Positions 16,261 to 24,592 are shown, counted from the first letter of the stretch. The stretch is DNA of 37,553 nucleotides from Bifidobacterium breve (GCA_945889475.1 CAMDBT010000015.1:1-37553), one strand, 5' to 3'. Numbers and translations are program-made. Notes: generated by a model from the sequence alone, not told the origin.

Positions 16261-17081
16261 TGAAGCTCTCGGTATTGATCCCAGCGCACAACGAGGAGGG
16301 GTCGCTCGCGGCGACCGTGCGGGCCGTTGCCGCGCGGCTCGACGAGGAGGGGATTGCGAAGGAGATCATTGTCATTGACGACGGCTCGAGCGACCGGACG
16401 GGGGAGATTGGCGCGCAGCTCGAAGCTGAAGATGGAGACGTACGCTGCATTCGCAACGACGGACCCCACGGCATCGGCTTTGCGATCCGCCGCGGACTGG
16501 ATCTCTTCAGCGGCGATGCCGTCGCGATCGTTATGGCCGACCTGTCGGATTCACCGGATGACCTAATCACCTACTACCGAGTCTTGGATGACGGTTACGA
16601 CTGCGCCTTTGGCTCGAGGTTCATGCCCGGGGCAACCGTTAGCGATTACCCGACACTAAAACTGGTCTTGAACCGAGCTGTCAACGCATTCATCCGCCTG
16701 CTTTTCGGGCACGGCTACAACGACACCACCAACGCCTTCAAGGCCTACCGTCGCGAAGTGATCGAGACCGTTCAGCCGCTGCTTTCAAACCATTTCAACA
16801 TCACCGTTGAGCTGCCGCTGAAGGCAATCGTTCGTGGCCACTCCTACAGAATCGTTCCGATCAGCTGGACCAACAGGACGACCGGCGAGAGCAAGCTGCG
16901 GCTTCAGGAGATGGGTAGCCGCTACCTCTTCATCGTGCTGATGGTCTGGCTCGAACACCACCTCAGCCGCGGCGATTATCGGCGCAGCGGCGGCGCGAGG
17001 ATCTCCCACTGGCACGCCGGAACGCCGGAGGCCAAAACCGTTCCTGTCGACGATCAAGCGGCCCCCGCAGATGGCAGCTGA
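16260..17081 (+). CDS. GT2 polyprenyl-phosphate glycosyltransferase (DPM1-like)
   Basis: ATG 16260 (its A is the last base of the preceding TAA) gives 273 residues. It has the DPM1/GtrB-like pattern: VLIPAHNEEGSL, VIDDGSSDRT at 38-47, VMADLSDSPDD with the metal-binding acidic residues near 93, and NRTTGESKLRLQEMG. Only one hydrophobic stretch appears (YLFIVLMVWL), so it lacks the long two-helix anchor of ArnC/GtrB. It probably makes a polyprenyl-phosphate-linked monosaccharide or extends a lipid-linked chain. The next gene, a polytopic membrane protein of GT-C character, overlaps it by 11 nt, which fits a donor-synthase and membrane-transferase pair. Confidence 0.85.
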   Translation: MKLSVLIPAHNEEGSLAATVRAVAARLDEEGIAKEIIVIDDGSSDRTGEIGAQLEAEDGDVRCIRNDGPHGIGFAIRRGLDLFSGDAVAIVMADLSDSPDDLITYYRVLDDGYDCAFGSRFMPGATVSDYPTLKLVLNRAVNAFIRLLFGHGYNDTTNAFKAYRREVIETVQPLLSNHFNITVELPLKAIVRGHSYRIVPISWTNRTTGESKLRLQEMGSRYLFIVLMVWLEHHLSRGDYRRSGGARISHWHAGTPEAKTVPVDDQAAPADGS

Positions 17082-18738
17082 CCCACAGGTTCGCGAGCCG
17101 CCAGCGGCTCAGGGCCGGACTCGCTGGGTAGCTTGGCTGCTTGGGCTGGCGATGCTGTTGGCGGCAGCGGCGATCATCCATCAAGGGCGAGGGACGCTGC
17201 CCTTCTTCGACGAGTGGAACTTCATCATCCAGCGCCGAGGCCACTCGCTTGACACGCTTCTGGGCCCCCACAACGGCCACCTTGTCGTCGCCCCGCTGCT
17301 GCTCTACAAGCTGCTGCTCCAGATCGCCGGACTGACCCACTACTGGCTTTTTCGCGCCGTGCTGGTGGCGCTTCATCTGCTAGTTGGCCTCGGCGTCTTC
17401 GCGCTTGCCCGTCGACGCATCGGCGACGTCGGAGCGCTTGTCGCCGCTGCTCTAGTGCTTTTTTGTTTCGCTGCCGCCGATGATCTTCTCTGGGCCTTTC
17501 AAATCTCGTTCTTGCTGGCGATGGTCTTTGGTGTTTGGATGCTCGTTGCGCTCGAACGCCCCAGCTTCCGCGCCGATCTCCTGGCCTGCATCTGCCTTGC
17601 TGGCGCGCTCGCGTCGGCCGCGATCGGAATACCTTTTGCGCTCGCCGCAGTTGTGATCGTTGGCTCCGACAAACGCCGCTTGCAGCGCGCCTGGGTTGTC
17701 GCGATCCCGCTGCTTCTCTTTGCACTCTGGTACCTCGCCTACGGCGAGCCTGAGATCAAGATCAGCAACGCTCCTATCGTTCCGCACTTTGCCGCTGAGA
17801 TGGCGTCGAACGCGGCCGGAGGACTGATCGGCCTTGGCATCGAGTACGGAAGGCCGCTGGCGCTGGTACTGGTCGCTGCCGTTGCGATTTGGTTTGCCAA
17901 CCCCAGACGGGTCACGCCCTGGCTGGCAGCCGTCGGACTGACTGCGGTTGCGCTCTGGACTCTGACTGCCTTGGCACGAGCCGACTTCAGTGAGCCTCTC
18001 GCGCCCCGCTACATCTACCCAGGCGCCGTTCTGATTGTGCTGATCGTCGTTGAACTCTTGCGCGGTCGTAATCTCGCCCCCAGCGCAGCGCCGCTCGCGC
18101 TCGCGTTGGTCTGCGTTGCGGGCCTTGCCAACTACGCAACGCTTGGTGGCTTCGCTGCAGGGCTGCGTAGCAACGCGGAGCTTCTTCAGGCGCGACTTGG
18201 CGCCCTCGCGCTTGTCGGCGCGGACGTGCCGGCGGACTTCAAGCCAGTCCCACGGGAGGACCCTGTCATCACCGCTCGTGGCGCAATCGAATCACAGCGC
18301 GACTTCGGCGTGCTCGGGCTGGCCGCCGCTGCTCTGCCTGTTGCCAGCGCCGAGCAGCGGGCGGCAGTCGACGAGGTCTTGATCTCGGTTCCTGAGCTGA
18401 CTGCGCGCCGGATCAATACGGTCAGCGGCAGCACCCCGACGCTGCTTGAGATCGCTGGTGCCCGTTCAGCGCCCGAAGGTCGCTGCAGCCGCATCGTTCC
18501 AGGCCGCAGCGGTGGAACGGTTGATCTCGAGCTGCCGGCAGGCGGCGCGCTCGCGATCCGCTCGTCTGCTCCGCTTCCTGTCTTCTTTCGACGCTTCGGG
18601 GATCGCTTCAGCGCCAAGCCGAATCTGGTGATCGCTGCGGGCAGAGCGACGCTGCTGAGCGCCCGCGCCGATCCCAGCTCGGTCGCTTGGACGGTCAAGC
18701 TGAAACCGTCGGCGCCGCTGACGATCTGTGCGCGCTGA
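17071..18738 (+). CDS. Polytopic membrane protein, probable GT-C glycosyltransferase
   Basis: A 555-residue protein with a cytoplasmic N-terminus, a first TM helix at about 20-40, then a short loop LPFFDEWNFI whose D-E pair sits where GT-C transferases carry their catalytic acidic motif. About nine further hydrophobic segments follow to residue 350, then a non-membrane C-terminal domain of about 190 residues with two cysteines, ending ICAR. GT-C enzymes use polyprenyl-phosphate sugars outside the membrane, and the directly upstream DPM1-like gene would supply such a donor. The assignment rests on topology and the acidic loop only; no family name can be given with certainty. Confidence 0.75.
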   Translation: MAADPQVREPPAAQGRTRWVAWLLGLAMLLAAAAIIHQGRGTLPFFDEWNFIIQRRGHSLDTLLGPHNGHLVVAPLLLYKLLLQIAGLTHYWLFRAVLVALHLLVGLGVFALARRRIGDVGALVAAALVLFCFAAADDLLWAFQISFLLAMVFGVWMLVALERPSFRADLLACICLAGALASAAIGIPFALAAVVIVGSDKRRLQRAWVVAIPLLLFALWYLAYGEPEIKISNAPIVPHFAAEMASNAAGGLIGLGIEYGRPLALVLVAAVAIWFANPRRVTPWLAAVGLTAVALWTLTALARADFSEPLAPRYIYPGAVLIVLIVVELLRGRNLAPSAAPLALALVCVAGLANYATLGGFAAGLRSNAELLQARLGALALVGADVPADFKPVPREDPVITARGAIESQRDFGVLGLAAAALPVASAEQRAAVDEVLISVPELTARRINTVSGSTPTLLEIAGARSAPEGRCSRIVPGRSGGTVDLELPAGGALAIRSSAPLPVFFRRFGDRFSAKPNLVIAAGRATLLSARADPSSVAWTVKLKPSAPLTICAR

Positions 18739-18759
18739 CCGCAGCTGTTCTTAGGCGCG

Positions 18760-19848
18760 TCAGTTGTCCACGAGCGTTGCGCGGATCATTGCTTCGTTCG
18801 CTCTGATCCAGTCATTGATGTCGCTAAGAATGGTTCGCGCATCACGCTGCGGCCGCCAATTGGTTAGCGCGTTGAGCTTCGCGCAGTCGGAGATGTAGAC
18901 GGCAACGTCACCCGGCCGGTCCTCTTCAGCGCGCTTGATCTCGATCTCGCGACCGGTCAGCTCACGGCATATCTCAGTTGTCTCCTTGAGCGAGAGGCTT
19001 ACGCCAAGGCCGCCGCCTACGTTGGCGGTGACGCCGTTCCAATGATCTGGCCTCTGGAGCTGGTCATTGACTAGTTCGATCAGGTCCTCGATGTGGAGTA
19101 GGTCGCGTACCTGCCGGCCGCTGCCGTCGTAGCCGATGTAGCTCAGTGGCAGGCCGAAGTGGTGCGCGATCAGCCAGTGGGCGAATACGCCCTGATCAAC
19201 CTTGCCCATCTGCCATGGGCCGGCGATAACGCCGCAGCGATTTATTACCGTCTGTAGCCCGAACATTTCTGCGTACTCTGTGATCAGCATCTCGGCGGCG
19301 AGCTTTGTTGTTCCGTACAGCGTGCGAGCCCCTTCAAGCGGGAAGCTTTCAGCAATCCCGGCTGGCGATGCACCGGTGAGCTGCTGGTTGGCTGCGAGCT
19401 CGAAACGGGTTGGCGTTTGGTTTAACTTCAGCGCTGCCAGCGCGGCAACGGGGTAGACCCGGCTGGTTGAGAGGAAGAGCATCTGTGCGCGGTCGCGCCG
19501 CGCTAGCTCAAGACAGTGGTAGGCGCCGACGAGGTTCGACTCAAATGCGTAACTGGTCTGGCCATCAACGCCGGTTAGTGCCGACGGTTCGGCCGAGCAC
19601 TCGACGAGGGCGTCGATCGAAGGCAGGCGCTGAAGTCCTTCCAGCTCACGAACGTCGCCCTTGACAAAGCGCACACCGGCCGCGTCGAGCCGCGGCAGGT
19701 TGAGCTCGGATCCGCGGCGGTAAAGGTTGTCGAAGGCCGTCACCTGCCAGCTCGGGTGTCGCTCGGCGAGCGCTACCGCAAGGTTTGCACCGACGAAGCC
19801 AGCCCCGCCTGTGATCAGTAGGTGACGTTCGTCCGGTCGGTTGGCCAT
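18760..19848 (-). CDS. CDP-paratose 2-epimerase-like SDR
   Basis: A 362-residue extended SDR with GGAGFVGAN NAD site, FDNLYRRGSELNLPRL (a loop characteristic of the paratose epimerase group), ECSAEPSAL, LSTSRVYP at the catalytic Ser region, YGTTK as the YxxxK pair, and RCGVIAGPWQMGKVDQG. The same clade as the SDR at 15178 but clearly a different protein, and this one keeps the catalytic Tyr. Likely an epimerase of a CDP-3,6-dideoxyhexose or a related nucleotide sugar. It is the last gene of a minus-strand three-gene unit; its ATG shares one base (19848) with the stop of the methyltransferase before it. Confidence 0.83.
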   Translation of the reverse strand: MANRPDERHLLITGGAGFVGANLAVALAERHPSWQVTAFDNLYRRGSELNLPRLDAAGVRFVKGDVRELEGLQRLPSIDALVECSAEPSALTGVDGQTSYAFESNLVGAYHCLELARRDRAQMLFLSTSRVYPVAALAALKLNQTPTRFELAANQQLTGASPAGIAESFPLEGARTLYGTTKLAAEMLITEYAEMFGLQTVINRCGVIAGPWQMGKVDQGVFAHWLIAHHFGLPLSYIGYDGSGRQVRDLLHIEDLIELVNDQLQRPDHWNGVTANVGGGLGVSLSLKETTEICRELTGREIEIKRAEEDRPGDVAVYISDCAKLNALTNWRPQRDARTILSDINDWIRANEAMIRATLVDN

Positions 19849-20630
19849 TAGGCCGGGACCGCCAGCAGCTGAACGCCTCCAATCGCAAGCGTACTCAGCG
19901 GCGTTCCAGCTGCGCTGGCGGGGATGAAGCAGTCGTTCGTGATCAACTTCAGCCGAACCACTCGCAGCCCAGCGCGTTCGATCGCCACACCAAGATCGTC
20001 GAGCGTGATCCGGTTCAGCGCGCGGTATTCGCTCAGCATCATCGCCCCCCAGCCGGGGTCGCTTGCTTGGTCAGATTCGATTCGCTCAGTTATCTCGGCG
20101 TCGCTGTGCGTGAACTGCGCAAAGCCGTCGGGGAACCACTCCCACAGGTGCGTACCGTGCTCAGAGTTGTAGAACGGCCAGAGCTGGAGGAAGAGGGCGC
20201 CGTCGGCGCTGAGCACGCGGCGAATCTCGCGCAGCAGCGCCTCTGGGTCGGCGACGTGCTCGAACGCCGACCAGGTCACGACGAGGTCAAAGCTTTCGTC
20301 TTCGGCGGGGATTCTCTCGGGCTGCGATTGGACGAACGTCAGCTCGCCCGGAAGCTCCGTGATTCCCTCCTCCGCCTTGGCCTCAGCAAGCAGCTTGTCG
20401 GTGTCGACCGGGTTGAGGTCGTAGCCGACCAGCTCGGCGGGGCTGCCCTTGATTACAAGGCCGAGGTCGATAATCCCATCGCCGCAGCCGATGTCGGCGA
20501 GCCGCTTGCCGGTGACCGGTACACCGGAGGATGCGCAGAGGTCCAATACCTCCTGCGCGGCGTCGAAGTGGCCGCGGAACCATTCGGAGCGCTCGTTGCC
20601 GAGCCCTGTAGATGGGAGTTTTGCTGGCAA
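19848..20630 (-). CDS. Class I SAM-dependent methyltransferase
   Basis: A 260-residue protein with motif I LADIGCGDG (44-52), an acidic residue ending strand 2 (VGYDLNP), VVTWSAFEHV after motif II, and LREIRRVLSADGALFLQLWPF for motif III. The fold resembles UbiE/Methyltransf_11 enzymes. The start is TTG at 20630: an AGGAG Shine-Dalgarno lies 8 nt upstream and an in-frame TGA closes the frame above it, so no ATG or GTG alternative exists at this end. It is probably a sugar O- or C-methyltransferase, given the SDR gene fused to its stop and the second methyltransferase 18 nt upstream. Substrate unknown. Confidence 0.83.
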   Translation of the reverse strand: MPAKLPSTGLGNERSEWFRGHFDAAQEVLDLCASSGVPVTGKRLADIGCGDGIIDLGLVIKGSPAELVGYDLNPVDTDKLLAEAKAEEGITELPGELTFVQSQPERIPAEDESFDLVVTWSAFEHVADPEALLREIRRVLSADGALFLQLWPFYNSEHGTHLWEWFPDGFAQFTHSDAEITERIESDQASDPGWGAMMLSEYRALNRITLDDLGVAIERAGLRVVRLKLITNDCFIPASAAGTPLSTLAIGGVQLLAVPA

Positions 20631-20648
20631 CTTAGTGACTCCTCGCGG

Positions 20649-21662
20649 TCACCGTTGCCGCAGTTCGTCGCGGAGGCGTTCGAGCTCCGTCCGCAGCTCG
20701 AATTCGATCCGGTTGATGCGGTCGGCCTGTAGGTTGAGCACGTTTCGCACCAGCGGCGGCATCCGCAGCGATGCCTCGATCCTGTCTAGACGCGCGGCCT
20801 CTGAACTGTCGCCCGCGCTCGCGTCGCCGGCGCTCGCCGGTACGCCGCTCGCAGCGCCTGAATTCGGCCGGATCGGATTCGCAGGTACCGGGTCGTCGGA
20901 CCCCAGCGGGCGCTCCAGGATTACGTAGTCTTGGAAGCTGAGCGCGCGCCTTGGCAGGTAGCCACGGACGCTGAAGCCGAAGCGTCCCCAGTGCTCGAAG
21001 ACATACCAGGGGGCGTGGATTGTGGTGTGGTAGAAGTCCGGGAACCAGCTGCCAACGTAGGCGTCATCGGCGATGAAGACGATTCCTCTTGATTCGAGCT
21101 GCTCACGCCAGCCGTAGGTGCTCTCACCGGTCTGCGCGGCCCCTTGCTCGATCTGTTCGAGCAAGACTTCGCCGTGGACCGTTGCCAAGACCAGCCCACC
21201 GGGTTTCGTCACGCGGTGGAGCTCAGCGAGCCAGAGATCCTGCATCCGCTCGTCGATGTGGGTGAAGACGCTGTGGTTGAATACCAGATCGAAAGTTTGG
21301 TCCTCGTAGGGAAGCGGTGGCTCGGCCGGGTTGGCGCTGAAGCTGGCGAAACTCAGATTTTCGTTGGACCAATCCATCGCCTCTTCGTCTATGTCGCAGC
21401 CGTAGAGCTGCGACTGCGCGCCGAGCGGCTCCAGCCAGCGCATAATCCGTCCGCAGCCGCTGCCGAACTCAAGAATAGATTCGAAGTCGAGCAGGCTCTT
21501 GCCGACGCTCGCAAGCGCTGCTTCAATGTCTCGAACCGACTGCTGTCCGGTGCTTAGAAACCCAGCGAGCACTTCCTCGCGGTCCTCGTCGGCTTCGTAG
21601 GAAGTGACGCGGTCGATCAGGTGGTCGGGTGGGGCCGGCGCGCTGTCGTTGAGTTCGAACAT
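20649..21662 (-). CDS. SAM methyltransferase with C-terminal coiled coil
   Basis: ATG 21662 gives 337 residues; the frame extends to 21716, but MFELNDSAPAPPDHLIDRV looks like the natural start of this family. The methyltransferase domain has ILEFGSGCGRIMRWL (63-77), GCDIDEEAMDW, FDLVFNHSVFTHI, LHRVTKPGGLVLATVHG and a CFW/HW-rich end. After a Ser/Ala/Pro-rich linker, residues about 286-337 form a heptad-like helix (ARLDRIEASL, then INRIEFELRTELERLRDELR). Methyltransferases with coiled-coil tails act in chain termination in some ABC-exported O-antigens (WbdD), which is an attractive analogy given the Wzt cargo domain here, but there is no kinase domain. A TAGGCT hexamer lies 10 nt upstream. Confidence 0.82.
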   Translation of the reverse strand: MFELNDSAPAPPDHLIDRVTSYEADEDREEVLAGFLSTGQQSVRDIEAALASVGKSLLDFESILEFGSGCGRIMRWLEPLGAQSQLYGCDIDEEAMDWSNENLSFASFSANPAEPPLPYEDQTFDLVFNHSVFTHIDERMQDLWLAELHRVTKPGGLVLATVHGEVLLEQIEQGAAQTGESTYGWREQLESRGIVFIADDAYVGSWFPDFYHTTIHAPWYVFEHWGRFGFSVRGYLPRRALSFQDYVILERPLGSDDPVPANPIRPNSGAASGVPASAGDASAGDSSEAARLDRIEASLRMPPLVRNVLNLQADRINRIEFELRTELERLRDELRQR

Positions 21663-21672
21663 CGTCGGTCGC

Positions 21673-21678
21673 AGCCTA
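21673..21678 (-). promoter_or_regulatory. -10-like TAGGCT upstream of coiled-coil methyltransferase
   Basis: TAGGCT on the minus strand ends 10 nt before ATG 21662, with no Shine-Dalgarno between. This intergenic region is shared with the divergent rfbF promoter at 21737-21742. Confidence 0.35.
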
Positions 21679-21736
21679 TCTACCGCTGCTGCTCCGGCGT
21701 GGGAGCCATTGCCCAAGCGCTTGCGGACGCTTCCTC

Positions 21737-21742
21737 TAAGCT
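21737..21742 (+). promoter_or_regulatory. -10-like TAAGCT upstream of rfbF leader ORF
   Basis: TAAGCT ends 7 nt before ATG 21750, the start of an 11-codon mini-ORF, rather than next to rfbF itself. No convincing -35 is present. Confidence 0.4.
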
Positions 21743-21749
21743 ACCCGCG

Positions 21750-21785
21750 ATGCTGTACCTGAGCCCTGAAGTGGGCAGCCGATGA
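21750..21785 (+). CDS. Candidate 11-codon leader ORF coupled to rfbF
   Basis: ATG 21750 reads MLYLSPEVGSR and stops at TGA 21783-21785, overlapping the rfbF ATG (21782-21784) as ATGA. A -10-like hexamer lies 7 nt before the mini-ORF start, so it could be translated from a leaderless mRNA and hand ribosomes to rfbF, which has no good Shine-Dalgarno. The peptide shows no attenuator-like codon run. Coding status is inference; similar arrangements precede rfbG and rfbH. Confidence 0.35.
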   Translation: MLYLSPEVGSR

Positions 21786-22561
21786 AGGCCGTAATCCTCG
21801 CCGGAGGCCGTGGTTCTCGCCTCAGCGAGGAGACGTCGGTCAAGCCCAAGCCGATGGTGGAGATCGGTCCAAAACCGATCCTCTGGCACATCATGAAGCA
21901 TTTATCCGTACACGGTGTCGACGATTTCGTGATCTGTCTTGGCTACATGGGTTACGTGATCAAGGAGTACTTCGCCAACTACGCGCTGCACTCGTCTGAC
22001 GTGACCTACGACATGCGCGAAGGCGCGATGGAAGTCCATGCTTCGACAACTGAGCCATGGCGAGTGACGCTGGTGGATACCGGCGAGGAGACGATGACCG
22101 GGGGGCGGCTCAAGCGCGTCCTGCCGTACGTGGCCGAGGAGCAAGAGTTCATCTTCACCTACGGCGATGGCCTTAGCGACGTCAACGTAACCGAGCTGAT
22201 TGAGTTCCACCGCGCCGCCGGGGTTCTCGCTACGGTCACCGCCGTTCAGCCGGCCGGCCGCTTCGGCGCGCTGGAGATGGACGATTCAAGCTCGCTGGTT
22301 GAGAGCTTCCAAGAGAAGCCGCGCGGCGATGGGGCCTGGATCAACGGCGGTTACTTCGTGCTCAGCCCGGAGGTTGGGGCGTTGATCGAGAGCGACGAGA
22401 CGGCTTGGGAGGAGCAGCCGGTCGACGCGCTCGCGCAGCAGCGTCAGCTGGCTGGCTATCGCCACCGCGGCTTCTGGCAGCCGATGGACACGCTGCGCGA
22501 CCGGATCAACCTTGAGCAGCTGTGGGAGAGCGGCAAGGCGCCCTGGAAGAGCTGGGAGTAG
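21782..22561 (+). CDS. rfbF: Glucose-1-phosphate cytidylyltransferase
   Basis: A 259-residue nucleotidyltransferase making CDP-D-glucose from CTP and alpha-D-glucose-1-phosphate, the first step of all CDP-3,6-dideoxyhexose pathways. It has the LAGGRGSRLSEETSVKPKPM signature, the WHIMKHLSVHGVDDFVICLGY region, TYGDGLSDV as the metal-binding site, NGGYFVL, and the C-terminal GFWQPMDTLRDR characteristic of RfbF rather than RmlA. Length agrees with the family. Its partner rfbG is at 23449 on the same strand, separated by a convergent methyltransferase gene. Its ATG overlaps the stop of a leader mini-ORF. Confidence 0.95.
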   Translation: MKAVILAGGRGSRLSEETSVKPKPMVEIGPKPILWHIMKHLSVHGVDDFVICLGYMGYVIKEYFANYALHSSDVTYDMREGAMEVHASTTEPWRVTLVDTGEETMTGGRLKRVLPYVAEEQEFIFTYGDGLSDVNVTELIEFHRAAGVLATVTAVQPAGRFGALEMDDSSSLVESFQEKPRGDGAWINGGYFVLSPEVGALIESDETAWEEQPVDALAQQRQLAGYRHRGFWQPMDTLRDRINLEQLWESGKAPWKSWE

Positions 22562-22568
22562 CGCTAAA

Positions 22569-23384
22569 TCAGCGCTGGGCGATTAGCGTGAAGTTACGGC
22601 TAAGGGGGAAGTGATCGCGCACTCGGTCAGGCGTCCAGGCGTTCAGTCGCACGCGCGGCGATGCCTCTTCTAGCGCACTGAACAGCTCGCGCAGTGAGTA
22701 GTGGATCTCGACCCGGCGGAAGCCTTGCGCAGAGAGCCGGTCGGCAATTGCTTGCGCGTCTATTCCCTGACCGTAGAAGAGGTGATATTCGGATAGCGCT
22801 TCAAACTCTGCGTCGCCCAGCTCCGACACGGCTGTCGCTGTGCGGTAACGGTTTACGGTTGATCGGTAGGCCTGAACGAGTGGTTTGAGGTACTTGTAGG
22901 CGCGGCGGTTCGGCTCGTTACCTAGGTACAGAATGCCCCCAGGTAGGGTCAGCGCGGCCATCTTGTCGACAAGCGCTTCGTAGTCGACCAGATGATGCAG
23001 GACTGCGTTCTCCATGACGAGGTGATAACGCCGATCTGGCTCAAAGCCGTAGAGGTCTTCCTTCTCGAAGCGCCAGGACGGAAATCGCTCGCGAGCCCTG
23101 GCCAGCATCCGTTCCGAAACGTCGATCCCCAGTAGGTCGAGTTGGCGGCCTTCTAGAAAGCCTTCGAGGTAGCCCGAGCCGCAACCAAAGTCGATCACCT
23201 TCGGCGTTCCGCCGAATGCGTCCAGCGCGGGAAAAACTTCCCGCTCGAACAGGCCCCGAACCCATCCCAGCACGTCATCGGAGTGTCCTTCGAAGCGGTC
23301 GTCGTAATGCCCGGCGATCGCATCGTGGTAAGCCTCGTTTACCTCTGTAATGTGGTCGCGGTCGTGCATCTTTTCGGAGCCCAC
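22569..23384 (-). CDS. Class I SAM-dependent methyltransferase
   Basis: I choose GTG 23384 (271 residues, MGSEKMHDRDHITEV) because a TACACT hexamer lies exactly 7 nt upstream; ATG 23369 is an in-frame alternative giving 266 residues. Motif I VIDFGCGSG is at 64-71, then LLGIDVSERML, FEKEDLYGF, VMENAVLHHLVDY, LTLPGGILYLGNEPN. The C-terminal half (YHLFYGQGIDAQAIADRL, SLRELFSALEEASPRV) is typical of the UbiE-like group. It lies inside the CDP-sugar block, divergent from rfbG and convergent with rfbF (7-nt gap), so methylation of the dideoxy sugar or the chain is plausible but unproven. Confidence 0.83.
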   Translation of the reverse strand: MGSEKMHDRDHITEVNEAYHDAIAGHYDDRFEGHSDDVLGWVRGLFEREVFPALDAFGGTPKVIDFGCGSGYLEGFLEGRQLDLLGIDVSERMLARARERFPSWRFEKEDLYGFEPDRRYHLVMENAVLHHLVDYEALVDKMAALTLPGGILYLGNEPNRRAYKYLKPLVQAYRSTVNRYRTATAVSELGDAEFEALSEYHLFYGQGIDAQAIADRLSAQGFRRVEIHYSLRELFSALEEASPRVRLNAWTPDRVRDHFPLSRNFTLIAQR

Positions 23385-23391
23385 GGCGGGG

Positions 23392-23397
23392 AGTGTA
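23392..23397 (-). promoter_or_regulatory. -10-like TACACT upstream of methyltransferase
   Basis: TACACT on the minus strand ends 7 nt before GTG 23384. It is only 7 bp from the plus-strand TAGATT at 23405-23410, so the divergent promoters would compete for polymerase. Confidence 0.4.
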
Positions 23398-23404
23398 CTG
23401 TCGC

Positions 23405-23410
23405 TAGATT
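23405..23410 (+). promoter_or_regulatory. -10-like TAGATT upstream of rfbG leader ORF
   Basis: TAGATT ends 12 nt before ATG 23423, the start of a nine-codon mini-ORF. It is the only TANNNT hexamer noticed between the methyltransferase start and rfbG. Confidence 0.35.
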
Positions 23411-23422
23411 CCTCACGGGCGG

Positions 23423-23452
23423 ATGGTCTTAGGCGTGTGGAACCAGATATGA
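23423..23452 (+). CDS. Candidate 9-codon leader ORF coupled to rfbG
   Basis: ATG 23423 reads MVLGVWNQI and ends with TGA 23450-23452, overlapping the rfbG ATG (23449-23451) as ATGA. It has no strong Shine-Dalgarno and sits 12 nt after a -10-like hexamer. An alternative is that rfbG begins at GTG 23437, which would bury the mini-ORF; the two can be told apart by start mapping. Confidence 0.3.
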   Translation: MVLGVWNQI

Positions 23453-24522
23453 CCCCACCGAGTATCGACACGAAATCTTGGCGCGGGCGCCGCGTTCTCA
23501 TCACTGGCCATACCGGCTTCAAGGGTTCATGGCTGAGCATCTGGTTGAGTGCTCTCGGCGCTGAGGTCACGGGCCTCTCTGACAAAGTGCAGCCCGCGCC
23601 GGCGCTGTTCGCGCAGGCAGAGCTCGAGCAGCTCGTTGATCACCAGATCGCCGACGTTCGTGACGCCGCGGCGGTTCACGCGATCATTGAGCGCGCGGCG
23701 CCCGAGGTCGTCTTCCACCTCGCCGCTCAGCCTTTTGTGCGCCGCTCCTTCCGCGAGCCGCTCGAGACCTACGAAACCAACGTGATGGGAACGGCAAACC
23801 TCCTCGACGGCGTCCGCCGTGCCGGTGGAGTCGGGGCGGTTGTCGTCGTCACATCCGACAAGTGCTACGAGAACAACGAGCCGGGCCGACCATTCGTTGA
23901 AACAGATCCGATCGGGGGCCACGATCCATATTCGAATTCGAAGGGTGCCGCGGAACTGGTAACCGACGCCTTCCGTCGCTCCTACTTCTCGCAGGCCGGG
24001 ACGGCGAACATCGCCTCTGCCCGCGCCGGCAACGTGATCGGCGGCGGCGACTGGGGCGAGGATCGCTTGATTCCTGACGTCATGCGCGCAGCGATGGCCG
24101 GGCAGAGCGTGCAGATACGCAGGCCTGAGGCCGTCCGGCCATGGCAGCACGTTCTCAACCCGCTCAGCGGCTATCTGCTCCTCGCGCAGTCGCTGCTTGA
24201 GTCCGACGAGCACGCTGCGGGCTGGAACTTTGGACCCGCTGCAGAAGACGCGAGGCCGGTCGCGTTCGTGGTCGAACGGCTCGCTGAACTATTGCCGACA
24301 ACGATCGAGTGGGAGATCGACGACGGCGATCACCCGCACGAAGCTCACTTCCTAAGCCTTGATTCCAGCAAGGCACGCGAGCTGCTTGGCTGGCGGCCTC
24401 GGTGGGATCTCGACGCGGGCCTAGCTGCCACCGCGGCGTGGTTCGAGGCGCTTCAATCCGGCCAGCCGATGCGCCGGTTCAGCCAAAATCAGATCGAGGC
24501 CTACACGCTCCCGCCCGCGTGA
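23449..24522 (+). CDS. rfbG: CDP-glucose 4,6-dehydratase
   Basis: ATG 23449 gives 357 residues, essentially the family length. It has the RfbG-specific NAD motif GHTGFKGSWL (20-29), HLAAQPFVRRSFREP, VVVTSDKCYENNE (RfbG hallmark; the catalytic Thr-Ser-Asp-Lys block), the PYSNSK pair with Tyr161 and Lys165, and ARAGNVIGGGDWGEDRLIPD. It converts CDP-glucose to CDP-4-keto-6-deoxyglucose, the substrate of RfbH. It ends DGDHPHEAHFLSLDSSKA followed by a GW motif, as in relatives. The frame stays open upstream to 23350 over the divergent methyltransferase; that part is rejected. A 70-nt gap separates it from the NeuB-like gene downstream. Confidence 0.95.
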   Translation: MTPPSIDTKSWRGRRVLITGHTGFKGSWLSIWLSALGAEVTGLSDKVQPAPALFAQAELEQLVDHQIADVRDAAAVHAIIERAAPEVVFHLAAQPFVRRSFREPLETYETNVMGTANLLDGVRRAGGVGAVVVVTSDKCYENNEPGRPFVETDPIGGHDPYSNSKGAAELVTDAFRRSYFSQAGTANIASARAGNVIGGGDWGEDRLIPDVMRAAMAGQSVQIRRPEAVRPWQHVLNPLSGYLLLAQSLLESDEHAAGWNFGPAAEDARPVAFVVERLAELLPTTIEWEIDDGDHPHEAHFLSLDSSKARELLGWRPRWDLDAGLAATAAWFEALQSGQPMRRFSQNQIEAYTLPPA

Positions 24523-24592
24523 ACTGCCGCTGCTTCGCTAGCCTTGCTGGCTCACAGTCGCGGCCAATTCCTCGCTCCCCTCGGACTAGTTT

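Noticed and set aside
24523-24592. Leader ORF or -10 promoter for the NeuB-like gene
   Set aside because: A TAGCCT hexamer exists at 24539-24544, but it is about 48 nt from the ATG, and no mini-ORF ends at the start codon, unlike rfbF, rfbG and rfbH.
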